A stretch of 64,000 bases of DNA. Origin: Limiplasma sp958448555. Lineage in GTDB: Bacteria > Bacillota > Clostridia > Christensenellales > Aristaeellaceae. Shown here in pieces: positions 26,031 through 34,800 of this stretch. The notes beneath the pieces were generated by a model, which had not been told where the DNA came from, did no database searches, and saw only the letters and a list, made by a program, of their open reading frames with translations. The stretch lies in contig CAUDEL010000002.1 of NCBI GenBank assembly GCA_958448555.1, positions 41,570 to 105,569 on the forward strand. The letters run 5' to 3'. The position numbers and the translations under genes were made by a program. The first letter of the stretch is position 1. Every line of letters starts with the position of its first letter.

Positions 26031-27488
26031 ATGCTATTGAAGGATCTGCTCTGCGACGTGCCCGGCGTTTTGGAAACGCGCGGGGACGTGTCGGCGGAGA
26101 TTGAGGCGCTGGTCACCGACAGCCGTGAAAAGTCGGAAAAGGGCCTGTTCTTCTGCATCAGCGGCATGCGCTTTGACGCGCATGACTTTGCGCAGCAGGC
26201 CGTGGACAACGGCTGCGTCGCGCTGGTGGTGGAGCGCTTTGTGGATTGCCCGGCCGTGCAGGTGCGGGTTGACAACGCCCGGCGCGCCACGGCCTATATC
26301 GCCGCCGCGTTCTACGGCCATCCCGAGCGCAGCTTGCGCATGGTGGGCGTGTGCGGAACCAAGGGCAAGACGACCACGACCTTCCTGATGAAGGCCATTT
26401 TGGAGAAGGCCGGCTTCAAGACCGGCCTGATCGGCACCACCGGCAACCTCATCGGCGAGCGCAGCCTGCCCAGCAACATGACCACGCCCGACCCCGTCGA
26501 TTTGCATCGGTGCCTCAGGCAGATGGTGGACGAGGGCGTGGAGGCGGTGAGCATGGAGGTCAGCGCCCACGCCGTGGATATGCACCGCGTGGACGGCATC
26601 ACCTTCGAGGCGGCCTGCTATACGAATTTTTCGCAGGACCATCTGGACTATTTCGGTACCATGGAGAACTATTTTAAGACCAAGAAGCGCTTTTTCCTCC
26701 AGGGCTCGGCCCTCAACGCCGCCCTCAACGCCGACGAGGAGACCAGCGCCTCCATCATCCAGGACCTCAAGGTGCCCTACCTCACCTACGGCATCAGCGC
26801 CGACGCGGACGTCTTCGCCCGCGACATCGAGATCTCCGAGGACGGCGTGGCCTTCTCCATCCTGCTGCGCGGCCTGGAGGAGATGCACATCTCCATGCAC
26901 CTCACCGGCATGTTCAACGTCTATAACGCCCTGGCCGCCGCCTCCCTGGCGATGATCCTGGGCATTGACAAAAACGCCATCCGGGAGGGCCTGGAAAGCG
27001 TCGCAAACGTCCCCGGCCGCGTGGAGATCCTCGACACCCGCACGCCCTACAAGGTCATTCTCGACTACGCCCATTCGCCCGACGCGCTGGAAAACGTGCT
27101 GACCACCGTGCGGGCCTTCACCCGAAGCCGCCTGATCGTGCTCTTTGGCTGCGGCGGCGACCGCGACCACGGCAAGCGTCCCATCATGGGCGAGATCGTG
27201 GGCCGGCTGGCGGACTTCTCCATCCTGACCAGCGACAACCCCCGCACCGAGGACCCGGAGGCGATCCTGCGTTCCATCGAGCAGGGCATGAAGCGGACCG
27301 ACGGCCGCTACGTGGTGATTGAAAACCGCCGCGAGGCCATCCGCTACGCCCTGGAGATGGGCCGGGAGGGCGATGTGATTATCCTGGCAGGCAAGGGCAA
27401 CGAAACCTATCAGGACATCATGGGCGTCAAGCGCCCCTTTGATGAAAAGGTCGTCGTGCGCGAGCTGCTCAAAGAGATGCGGCCGTGA
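26031..27488 (+). CDS. murE: UDP-MurNAc-tripeptide synthetase (meso-DAP adding)
   Basis: 485 residues. The ATP site 'GTKGKTTTT' is at about 109-117, and 'TTPDPVDLHRCL' and 'YTNFSQDHLDYFG' match the Mur ligase core. The specificity motif is Asp402-Asn-Pro-Arg405 in 'TSDNPRTEDPEA', the DNPR form that binds meso-diaminopimelate rather than lysine. It ligates meso-DAP to UDP-MurNAc-L-Ala-D-Glu in the cytosol. It starts 17 bases after the PBP gene and leads into mraY; murF, usually next, is absent. Confidence 0.96.
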   Translation: MLLKDLLCDVPGVLETRGDVSAEIEALVTDSREKSEKGLFFCISGMRFDAHDFAQQAVDNGCVALVVERFVDCPAVQVRVDNARRATAYIAAAFYGHPERSLRMVGVCGTKGKTTTTFLMKAILEKAGFKTGLIGTTGNLIGERSLPSNMTTPDPVDLHRCLRQMVDEGVEAVSMEVSAHAVDMHRVDGITFEAACYTNFSQDHLDYFGTMENYFKTKKRFFLQGSALNAALNADEETSASIIQDLKVPYLTYGISADADVFARDIEISEDGVAFSILLRGLEEMHISMHLTGMFNVYNALAAASLAMILGIDKNAIREGLESVANVPGRVEILDTRTPYKVILDYAHSPDALENVLTTVRAFTRSRLIVLFGCGGDRDHGKRPIMGEIVGRLADFSILTSDNPRTEDPEAILRSIEQGMKRTDGRYVVIENRREAIRYALEMGREGDVIILAGKGNETYQDIMGVKRPFDEKVVVRELLKEMRP

Positions 27489-27511
27489 ACGTACCAAGGA
27501 GATGATGGCGG

Positions 27512-28537
27512 ATGCTTTGGCTGATTCTGGCGCTGATCCTGTCCGAGGTGGCCATGCTGCTCATCGGGCCGCGGGTGCTGCCGGTGCTGCGCAAGCTCAA
27601 GTTCGGACAGACCATCTACGAGCTGGGCCCCAAGAGCCACCGCACCAAGCAGGGCACGCCCACCATGGGCGGGCTGATGTTTGCGGCGGTGACGTGCGTG
27701 GTCACGCTGCTGCTGGTCTCCTTTGACACCTGGTACGGCGGGTGGGACTTTGCCCTGGCGCTGATCGCGGTGTCGCTTCTGAGCATGCTCATCGGCTTTG
27801 TGGACGACTTCATCAAGGTCGTCAAAAAGCGCAACCTCGGCCTCATCTGGTGGCAGAAGATCATCGGCCAGGTGCTGGTTTCGGTCGGCTTTTCCCTCTA
27901 CTGCTACCTCAGCCCCGACGTTGGCAGCAGCATCCTCATCCCCTTTTTCAACGTCGAGTGGGACCTGGGCATTTTCTATGTGCCGCTGATGGCGCTGGTG
28001 ATGATCTTCATGATTAACAGCGCCAACCTCCAGGACGGTCTGGACGGCCTGCTCTCCAGCGTGACCGTCATCTCCAGCGCGGCCTGGGGGCTGATGGCGG
28101 TGTTTGTGGCCATGGCGGGCGCGCAGCTCATGAGCGCCGAGCTGCTGGGCAATTACCGGCATCTGGCCGTCTTTGCCCTTGCGCTGGCGGGCGGCTGCAT
28201 GGGATTTCTGCGCTTTAACCATTACCCGGCGCTGGTGTTCATGGGCGATACGGGCAGCATGTTTATCGGCGGCGCGATGGTGGGCATGGCGATGCTCCTG
28301 CGCATGCCCATGCACATGATTCTGATCTGCTTTACCCTGATCGCCTCGTCCATGAGCGTCATCATCCAGCGCGTCTACTTCAAGGCCACGCACGGCAAGC
28401 GCATCTTCAAGATGTCGCCCATCCACCACCACTTTGAGCTCTGCGGCATGACCGAGGTGCAGATCGTGGCCATGTACGCCGTGGTGGCGGGCATGCTCAG
28501 CCTTGTGGCGCTGTTTTCGCTGAACCTCTTGCCATGA
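27512..28537 (+). CDS. mraY: phospho-MurNAc-pentapeptide transferase
   Basis: 341 residues with ten membrane helices. Conserved loops: 'KSHRTKQGTPTMGGL', 'GFVDDFIKV' (Asp pair), 'NSANLQDGLDGL', 'FMGDTGSMFIGG' and 'PIHHHFEL'. It transfers phospho-MurNAc-pentapeptide to undecaprenyl phosphate, making lipid I. The stop overlaps the upstream reading of murD; the actual murD ATG is 18 bases downstream. GGAG precedes the start. Confidence 0.97.
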   Translation: MLWLILALILSEVAMLLIGPRVLPVLRKLKFGQTIYELGPKSHRTKQGTPTMGGLMFAAVTCVVTLLLVSFDTWYGGWDFALALIAVSLLSMLIGFVDDFIKVVKKRNLGLIWWQKIIGQVLVSVGFSLYCYLSPDVGSSILIPFFNVEWDLGIFYVPLMALVMIFMINSANLQDGLDGLLSSVTVISSAAWGLMAVFVAMAGAQLMSAELLGNYRHLAVFALALAGGCMGFLRFNHYPALVFMGDTGSMFIGGAMVGMAMLLRMPMHMILICFTLIASSMSVIIQRVYFKATHGKRIFKMSPIHHHFELCGMTEVQIVAMYAVVAGMLSLVALFSLNLLP

Positions 28538-28554
28538 ATGGAGGTGGCTGTCAA

Positions 28555-29916
28555 ATGAAGTTGGCCAACAGGCGGATTCTGGTCGTCGGCATGGCGCGAA
28601 GCGGCGTGGCCGCGGCGCAGCTTCTGATGCAAAACGGCGCGACGCCGGTTCTTTCGGACCGAAAGAAGGAGGACGCCTTCGGCTCGGAACTGGATGCCCT
28701 GCGGAATACGGCCTGTCAGTTCAGGCTGGGCGAGGACCCCGTCAAGCTGCTTTCGGAAGTGGACGGACTGGTCATCAGCCCCGGCGTGCCCATTGACGCG
28801 CCGGTGGTGCTGGCCGCGAAGGAACAGGGGATTCCCATGGTGGGAGAGCTGGAGCTGGCCTGGTCCCTGCTCCAGGGCGAGGTGCTGGCCATCTCCGGCA
28901 CCAACGGCAAGACCACCACAACCACCCTGCTTGGCAAGATCTTTGAAAACGCGGGCCGCGTCACGCATGTGGCGGGCAACATCGGCTATCCGCTGTCGGC
29001 GGTGGCCATGGAGAGCAAGAAGGACGACGTGGTGGTGGTCGAGGTCTCCAGCTTCCAGCTCGAGAGCATCAAGACCTTCCACCCGCATGTGGCCGCGCTG
29101 CTCAATATCACCGAGGACCACCTCAACCGCCACGGCACCATGGGCCAGTACATCCGCCTCAAGCAGCGCATCTTTGAAAACCAGAACGAGCGCGACTTCG
29201 CGGTGCTCAACATGGATGACCCGGTGCTTTTGAAGATGGCCGGCAAGCTCAAGAGCCAGGTGGCGTTTTTCAGCCGCACCCAGCCGGTGGAAAACGGCGC
29301 GTTCGTGGATGACGGCAAGATCGTCTGGCAATGGAACGGGGCGCGCCGCGCCGTGTGCGACGCGGACCAGATCCTCATCCCCGGCCCCCACAACCTCGAA
29401 AACGCCCTGGCTGCCACCGCCATGGCCTGTGCGCTGGGCGTGCCCGCGCCGGTCATCCGTCACACGCTGCAATCCTTTTCCGGCGTGGAGCACCGCATCG
29501 AGAAGGTGCGCGTGTTCCAGGGCGTGACCTACATCAATGACAGCAAGGGCACCAACGTCGACAGCACCATCAAGGCCGTGCAGAGCATGAAGGCGCCCAC
29601 GGTGCTGCTGCTGGGCGGGTATGACAAGCATACCGACTTCATGCCGCTGTGCCGCGAGATCGTTTCCTCCGGCCGTATCGAGGATGTGGTGGTGATGGGC
29701 GAGACGGCGCGGCAGATCCGCGAGCAGCTCGAGGAGGCGGGCTATACCCGCGTCGCGCAGGCCTACAGCCTCCGCGACGCCGTGGACAAGGCGCGCGCGC
29801 TGGCCGTCTCCGGCGGAAACGTGCTGCTTTCCCCGGCCTGCGCGAGCTTTGACATGTTCCGTGACTACGAGCACAGGGGCGCGGTGTTCAAGGAGATCGT
29901 CGCCGCTTTGAGCTGA
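28555..29916 (+). CDS. murD: UDP-MurNAc-L-alanine:D-glutamate ligase
   Basis: 453 residues. ATG 28555 is chosen over 28534 because GGAGGTGG lies 7 bases before it. It shows the N-terminal Rossmann 'VVGMARSGVAAAQLL', ATP site 'SGTNGKTTTTTLLG', 'NITEDHLNRHG' and C-terminal 'INDSKGTNVDST'. It adds D-Glu to UDP-MurNAc-L-Ala. It is fourth in the wall-synthesis run and is followed by a 74-base gap before ftsW. Confidence 0.96.
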   Translation: MKLANRRILVVGMARSGVAAAQLLMQNGATPVLSDRKKEDAFGSELDALRNTACQFRLGEDPVKLLSEVDGLVISPGVPIDAPVVLAAKEQGIPMVGELELAWSLLQGEVLAISGTNGKTTTTTLLGKIFENAGRVTHVAGNIGYPLSAVAMESKKDDVVVVEVSSFQLESIKTFHPHVAALLNITEDHLNRHGTMGQYIRLKQRIFENQNERDFAVLNMDDPVLLKMAGKLKSQVAFFSRTQPVENGAFVDDGKIVWQWNGARRAVCDADQILIPGPHNLENALAATAMACALGVPAPVIRHTLQSFSGVEHRIEKVRVFQGVTYINDSKGTNVDSTIKAVQSMKAPTVLLLGGYDKHTDFMPLCREIVSSGRIEDVVVMGETARQIREQLEEAGYTRVAQAYSLRDAVDKARALAVSGGNVLLSPACASFDMFRDYEHRGAVFKEIVAALS

Positions 29917-29990
29917 GAGATGCCCCCTTCCCATCGTGAAGGAGATGCACCAAAGATAACGCATCTTTTGAACGGTTGGGAGGGGGTTTT

Positions 29991-31130
29991 TTGACAAGGC
30001 AGGAACCAGTGACCACCGGGCGGTTTCTCAGGCCCCGGCGCGCCGGGGTGGACCGGACGCTCCTGTTGATCCTTTCGCTGCTGATGATGTGCGGCTTGTT
30101 GGCTCTCTTCAGCGCCACCTATTACAAGGCGGTCGATCAGGGCGACGCGCTCCTGGAGGTCAAGCGCCAGCTCATAGGCATCGCTCTGGGCGCGGTTTTG
30201 ATGCTCATTACCAGCCGCATCCCGCACGCCTTCTGGCGCGACGCGCGGGTGGTGGTTGCGGGGCTCGTGGCCAGCTTCATTTTGCTGGTCCTCGTGCTGA
30301 TCCCGGGGATAGGCGTCTATCTCAACGGCTCGCGCCGGTGGCTGAGCCTTGCGGGGATGAGCTTTCAGCCCTCGGAGGTGGCCAAGATCGCCTCGGTGAT
30401 CTACCTGGCGGCCACGCTGAGCTTCCGGCTGGAACGGGTGGAAAAGCTGTGGCGGGGCGTTTTGCCCCTGCTGGTGGTTCCGGCGGTGCTCTTTCTTCTG
30501 ATCCTTGAGCAGCCCAATCTCTCCACCGCGGGCAGCATCATGATCGTGGCGGTGCTGATGCTCCTGCTCGCGGGGGCCAGGTGGCGGCATCTGGGCCTGC
30601 TGGGCGTGGCGGGCCTGTGCGTGGGCACGGTATATGCGTGGGTCGAGCCCTATCGCCGAGAGCGCCTGCTCTCCTTCCGCGATCCCTTTGCCCAGATGAG
30701 CGACGAGGGGTATCAGCTCGCCCAGTCGCTCATCGCCATCGGCTCGGGCGGCCTTTTCGGGCGCGGGCTGGGGCAGGGGCGGCAGAAGTTCAGCTACCTG
30801 CCCTACCCGGAAAGCGATTTCATCTTCGCCATCATCGGAGAGGACTTCGGGCTGCTGGGCTGCGTGGTGGTGATCGCGCTGTTTGTGGCCTTTGCCTTTG
30901 CGGGCATGCGCATCGCCGTCTCCTGCCCGGACCGCCATGGCTGCCTGCTGGCGGCAGGATTGACGGCGATGATCGCCGTCCAGGCCTTTATCAACATCGG
31001 CGTGGTGGTGGGCGTCCTGCCGACGACAGGGCTGCCCCTTCCGTTTTTCAGCGCCGGGGGCACCTCCATCTCGCTTCTGATGGCGGCGACAGGGATCATC
31101 CTCAGCGTTTCCCGCACGGCGCGCAAATGA
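29991..31130 (+). CDS. ftsW: FtsW/SpoVE-family septal peptidoglycan glycosyltransferase
   Basis: 379 residues from TTG 29991, directly after GGGAGGGGG; a GTG at 30009 is an alternative. A SEDS protein with ten membrane helices and the signatures 'LNGSRRWLSLAGMSFQPSEV' and 'LPTTGLPLPFFSAGGTS'. SEDS proteins polymerise lipid II together with a class B PBP, here the PASTA PBP encoded in the same cluster. Whether the vegetative FtsW or a sporulation SpoVE role applies cannot be told by sequence; the position in the dcw cluster favours FtsW. Confidence 0.92.
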   Translation: MTRQEPVTTGRFLRPRRAGVDRTLLLILSLLMMCGLLALFSATYYKAVDQGDALLEVKRQLIGIALGAVLMLITSRIPHAFWRDARVVVAGLVASFILLVLVLIPGIGVYLNGSRRWLSLAGMSFQPSEVAKIASVIYLAATLSFRLERVEKLWRGVLPLLVVPAVLFLLILEQPNLSTAGSIMIVAVLMLLLAGARWRHLGLLGVAGLCVGTVYAWVEPYRRERLLSFRDPFAQMSDEGYQLAQSLIAIGSGGLFGRGLGQGRQKFSYLPYPESDFIFAIIGEDFGLLGCVVVIALFVAFAFAGMRIAVSCPDRHGCLLAAGLTAMIAVQAFINIGVVVGVLPTTGLPLPFFSAGGTSISLLMAATGIILSVSRTARK

Positions 31131-31197
31131 GCTTTTTTTCACACTTGGTCAGGCATGACATAAGATGGTGCATGGAATGCTTGACGGAGGTGGAAGA

Positions 31198-32460
31198 ATG
31201 AACACCTTGCGAATTTGCGGCGGGAGGCGCCTGAGGGGCCAGTGGCGGGTACACAGCGCGAAAAACGCGGTCCTGCCCATCATGGCCGCCTCCATCCTCA
31301 CGCAGGAGAAGACGCGGCTGGAGGGGTGCCCGGACCTTGTGGATGTCGGCTATATGGCGGATATCCTGCGCACGATGGGCTGTCGGATACATAGCGGGGA
31401 CGGGGCGCTCACCATCGATCCGCAGGGCCTCAGCCGCCATGAGATGCCCGACGCCCTGGCCAAGAAGATCCGATCCTCCATCTTTTTGCTGGGCTCGATC
31501 CTCGCGCGGTTTCGCAAGGCGACGGTCACCTTCCCGGGCGGATGCGAAATCGGCCTGCGGCCCATCGACCTGCATCTCAGCGGCCTGAGGCAGCTTGGGG
31601 TGAATGTGCGGGAGGAGGGCGGCGTCATTCGCTGCGACGGGCGTTGCATGCGCGCCGGGACCGTGCATTTCGACTACCCCAGCGTGGGCGCCACGGAGAA
31701 CGTGATGATGGCCGCCGTGCTGCTCAAGGGGCGGACGTTGCTCAACAATGTGGCGCGGGAGCCGGAGATCGCCGATCTGCAAAATCTCCTTAACGCCATG
31801 GGCGCACGCATCAGCGGGGCGGGCACGCACGCCATTATCGTCGAGGGCGTGGACCGCCTGCGCGGCGTGAGCTACCAGCCCATGCCGGACCGCATCGTGG
31901 CGGGGACGCTGCTGGCCGCGGCGGCGGCCACGGGAGGCGAGGTGCGGCTCACCAACGCGCCCTGCCGCGACCTGTACGCGGTCTTTACCAAGCTTCGGGA
32001 GATGGGCTGCGAGATCGGGGAGGAGGAGGACGCGGTGACGCTGCGGGCGCCGCAGCGCCTGTCGGCCTTCCAGCAGCTCCAGACTCAGCCGCACCCGGGC
32101 TTTCCCACCGACATGCAGGCGCAGATGCTGGCGCTGGCGGCGATGGCGAAGGGAACGTCGGTGGTGGTGGAGAATGTATTTGAGAATCGTTTCGCGCACG
32201 TGGGCGATTTGAACCGCATGGGCGCAAACGTCCTGGTCAACGGCAGGACCGCCGTGGTTCAGGGCGTGGAAACGCTCTACGGCGCGCGCGTGACGGCGCG
32301 GGACCTGCGCGGCGGCGCGGCCCTGGTCATCGCGGGGCTGGCGGCGCGCGGGGAGACGCTGGTGGAACGGGCCGAGCTGATCGACCGCGGCTACGAGCGT
32401 CTGGAGGAGATGCTTTCCGCGCTGGGAGCGGACATCCGCCGGGAAAACGCCGGGGTATAA
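31198..32460 (+). CDS. murA: UDP-N-acetylglucosamine 1-carboxyvinyltransferase
   Basis: 420 residues. ATG 31198 follows GGAGGTGG; an earlier in-frame GTG does not. Substrate residues Lys22-Asn23 in 'HSAKNAVLP' and the catalytic loop 'PGGCEIGLRPIDLH' with Cys116 are present. Cys at this position is the residue alkylated by fosfomycin, so the enzyme is predicted sensitive. It makes the first committed peptidoglycan precursor. Its presence between ftsW and divIB, where murG would be expected, is a feature of this cluster. Confidence 0.95.
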   Translation: MNTLRICGGRRLRGQWRVHSAKNAVLPIMAASILTQEKTRLEGCPDLVDVGYMADILRTMGCRIHSGDGALTIDPQGLSRHEMPDALAKKIRSSIFLLGSILARFRKATVTFPGGCEIGLRPIDLHLSGLRQLGVNVREEGGVIRCDGRCMRAGTVHFDYPSVGATENVMMAAVLLKGRTLLNNVAREPEIADLQNLLNAMGARISGAGTHAIIVEGVDRLRGVSYQPMPDRIVAGTLLAAAAATGGEVRLTNAPCRDLYAVFTKLREMGCEIGEEEDAVTLRAPQRLSAFQQLQTQPHPGFPTDMQAQMLALAAMAKGTSVVVENVFENRFAHVGDLNRMGANVLVNGRTAVVQGVETLYGARVTARDLRGGAALVIAGLAARGETLVERAELIDRGYERLEEMLSALGADIRRENAGV

Positions 32461-32479
32461 ACCAGGGGAGGAAAGGTAC

Positions 32480-33367
32480 ATGAGCAAGCGCGCCAGGGAA
32501 AAGCGCACGCAGCAGACCGAACAGGAGCAGTTCGAGGCCTACGGGGAATATACATACAACTACCTGCACACGATGGACGGCGGGAGCGGCGAACCCGCCG
32601 TCCAGCCAAGCGCGCAGGCTGTTCGCCGCGCGCAGAAACGGCGCAGGACGCATGGCTTTTTCAAATTCCTGGGCCTGTTGACGGTGCTGACCATCGCCCT
32701 GGTGGTGGGGCAGCAGACGCTTTTCAGGCTGGAGACGGTGTATGTGGTGGGCAACGTGGAAAAGACGCCCCAGCAGGTGGTCACGGCGTCGGGCCTGGTT
32801 CGCGGGCGCAACATGATTTCCATCGAGGAGGAGGATGTGGCCGAGGCCCTCAGCCACGACCACACCATCATCTTCAAGGGCATGCAGAAGGAATATCCCA
32901 ACACCATTTACCTCTACATCGAGGAGCGCAAGACCGTCGCCGCCATGCAGTGGCTGGGTATCCTCTATACCCTGGACGGCGAGGGCGTGGTCATGGCGGA
33001 GAGCACCTCCTCCATCCCGCCCGCGGGTATGCCCGTGGTGACGGGCTTTCGGGTGAGCAACATCAGCGTCGGGCAGCAGCTGGCGGTGCGTTCCCAAGGT
33101 CAGCTGGAGGCCTACCGCGTCATCATGGAGGAGCTGGAGCTGCAAATGTACCAAAGCCAGGTTTCCGAAATCAACCTGGCAGACCCGGACAACATCTATC
33201 TGGTGACGGCGGAGGGCGTGACTGTGCGGCTTGGCGACGCAAACTACATGCAGGCCAAAATCGGGGCCGTGCGCACGGACATGGCCTATCTGCGCCAGCT
33301 TGGCAAGACCTCCGGGATTCTGGACGTGACGACCCCCGAGGATGCCAAGTACATGCCCGAGGATTGA
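32480..33367 (+). CDS. divIB: cell-division protein DivIB/FtsQ
   Basis: 295 residues: a basic cytoplasmic tail (1-60), one membrane helix (about 61-79), a POTRA domain beginning 'LETVYVVGNVEKTPQQVV' (83-155) and a beta domain ending near residue 290 ('KIGAVRTDMAYLRQLG'). The cytoplasmic Gln/Glu-rich tail is longer than in many homologues. It bridges FtsL/DivIC and the septal synthase. GGGGAGGAAAGG precedes the ATG. The ftsA gene follows after a 195-base spacer with its own promoter. Confidence 0.88.
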   Translation: MSKRAREKRTQQTEQEQFEAYGEYTYNYLHTMDGGSGEPAVQPSAQAVRRAQKRRRTHGFFKFLGLLTVLTIALVVGQQTLFRLETVYVVGNVEKTPQQVVTASGLVRGRNMISIEEEDVAEALSHDHTIIFKGMQKEYPNTIYLYIEERKTVAAMQWLGILYTLDGEGVVMAESTSSIPPAGMPVVTGFRVSNISVGQQLAVRSQGQLEAYRVIMEELELQMYQSQVSEINLADPDNIYLVTAEGVTVRLGDANYMQAKIGAVRTDMAYLRQLGKTSGILDVTTPEDAKYMPED

Positions 33368-33427
33368 GAGCGTTGGAAAAATTTACGAACTTATTCTCAA
33401 AAACGTGAAAAAAAAGCGGGAATATGC

Positions 33428-33456
33428 TTGCGTATTCCTGATAAAACGGTTACAAT
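33428..33456 (+). promoter_or_regulatory. internal promoter for ftsA-ftsZ
   Basis: TTGCGT (33428-33433), 17 bp, TACAAT (33451-33456) in the 195-base divIB-ftsA spacer. The -35 lies in an inverted repeat GGAATA...TATTCC (33419-33438), a possible operator. The transcript would have a GC-rich leader of about 100 bases. Confidence 0.7.
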
Positions 33457-33562
33457 AAATAATGGTACTTTGGGTGCCTTCTATTGCGTGCGCGGCGGCG
33501 CCCGCCGTGCCGTGGGGCGCTGGCCCCCGGCTGATTGAAGACGAACAGGGGAATGCTGTGTT

Positions 33563-34756
33563 ATGAAATCAACCATCGCGGCAATTGATTTTGGTACGTG
33601 CAAGATCGTTACCCTCGTGGCCGAGACAAGCGGCAGCCAGCGCTGCGATATCGTAGGCGCGGGCATCGCCGCCTATGACGGCTTTCTGGACGGCGAGTGG
33701 AACAACACGGTGATGCTCAACGAGGCCATTCAAAAATCCATTACGGAGGCGGAGACGCAGTCCAAGCGCAAGATCCGGGAGATCAACGTGGGCGTGCCGG
33801 GCGAGTTTACGCGCGTGTACGCCGTGGAAACCAGCGTGACCATCCAGGGCGCGGACCCGCATGTGACCCCCCGCCATGTGGAGAAGATTTTCGCAAATGC
33901 GGACAAGCAGCTCTCGCCCGTGCGTGGCGTGGTCGTTCACCGCAGCCCCGCCTGGTTTATGGTTGACGGCGGCAAAAAGACGCTGGAGCCCGTGGGCCTC
34001 AAGGGAACCGAGCTCAAGGCGCTGGTGAGCTTCGTGGTGGCCGATACCTTCTTCCTGGACGATGTGATGGCGCGCCTGCGGGACATGAACATCACCGTGA
34101 GCGGCTTTTTCTCCAGCTCCACGGGCGAGGCGATGCTCTACCTGCTGGAGGAGGACCGCGACCGTACCGCGATTCTCATCGACATCGGCTACCTCTGCAC
34201 CGACGTCATGGCGGTGGAAGGCGACGCGGTGATCTTTCAAAAGACATTGCCGGTGGGCGGCGGCCACATCGCCGCCGACGTGGCTGAGGGCCTCTCCATC
34301 CCGCTGGAGTCCGCCGAGCAGATCAAGCGGGAATATGTGTATGGAATATCCACGATCTCGCAATCCTATACCGTATCCGGCGGCGAGGGCGTCAAGACGG
34401 AGACCTTCACGCAGGAGCAGGTGGCCGCGGTGCTGGAGCCCCGCGTGGACGAGATCGCGGACATGATTAAGGAGTGTATCGACGACAGCGGCATCAAGCT
34501 GGGAAGCTGGTCCACCATTTATCTCACCGGCGGCGGCCTCAGCCTCAACCGCGGCGGCAGGGATTATCTCTCGGCCAAGCTGGAAAAGCCCGTGCGCGAT
34601 ACGGTCAAGCGCACCATTAAGCTCTCCAGCCCCATCTACGCAAGCGCCATGGGCCTGATGGACCTCATCATCGACACCATCGAGGCCAGAAACGCGACAT
34701 CCAGCGGCGTGGCGGGCGGCATCAAGGACTTTTTCAAGAGTTTGCTGGGCGGCTGA
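33563..34756 (+). CDS. ftsA: cell-division actin homologue FtsA
   Basis: 397 residues. Actin-fold phosphate loops are seen in 'AAIDFGTCKIVTLVAE' and 'AILIDIGYLCTDVMAVE', the adenosine motif in 'IYLTGGGLSLNRG', and the SHS2 (1C) subdomain near 85-165. The C-terminus 'GGIKDFFKSLLGG' is the amphipathic membrane-targeting helix. FtsA tethers FtsZ filaments to the membrane. The start ATG is 12 bases after AGGGGA. It is separated from ftsZ by 44 bases. Confidence 0.93.
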   Translation: MKSTIAAIDFGTCKIVTLVAETSGSQRCDIVGAGIAAYDGFLDGEWNNTVMLNEAIQKSITEAETQSKRKIREINVGVPGEFTRVYAVETSVTIQGADPHVTPRHVEKIFANADKQLSPVRGVVVHRSPAWFMVDGGKKTLEPVGLKGTELKALVSFVVADTFFLDDVMARLRDMNITVSGFFSSSTGEAMLYLLEEDRDRTAILIDIGYLCTDVMAVEGDAVIFQKTLPVGGGHIAADVAEGLSIPLESAEQIKREYVYGISTISQSYTVSGGEGVKTETFTQEQVAAVLEPRVDEIADMIKECIDDSGIKLGSWSTIYLTGGGLSLNRGGRDYLSAKLEKPVRDTVKRTIKLSSPIYASAMGLMDLIIDTIEARNATSSGVAGGIKDFFKSLLGG

Positions 34757-34800
34757 CGCCCCGGACGCGACCGAAGAAAGATTGAGTAGGGGGATGCACT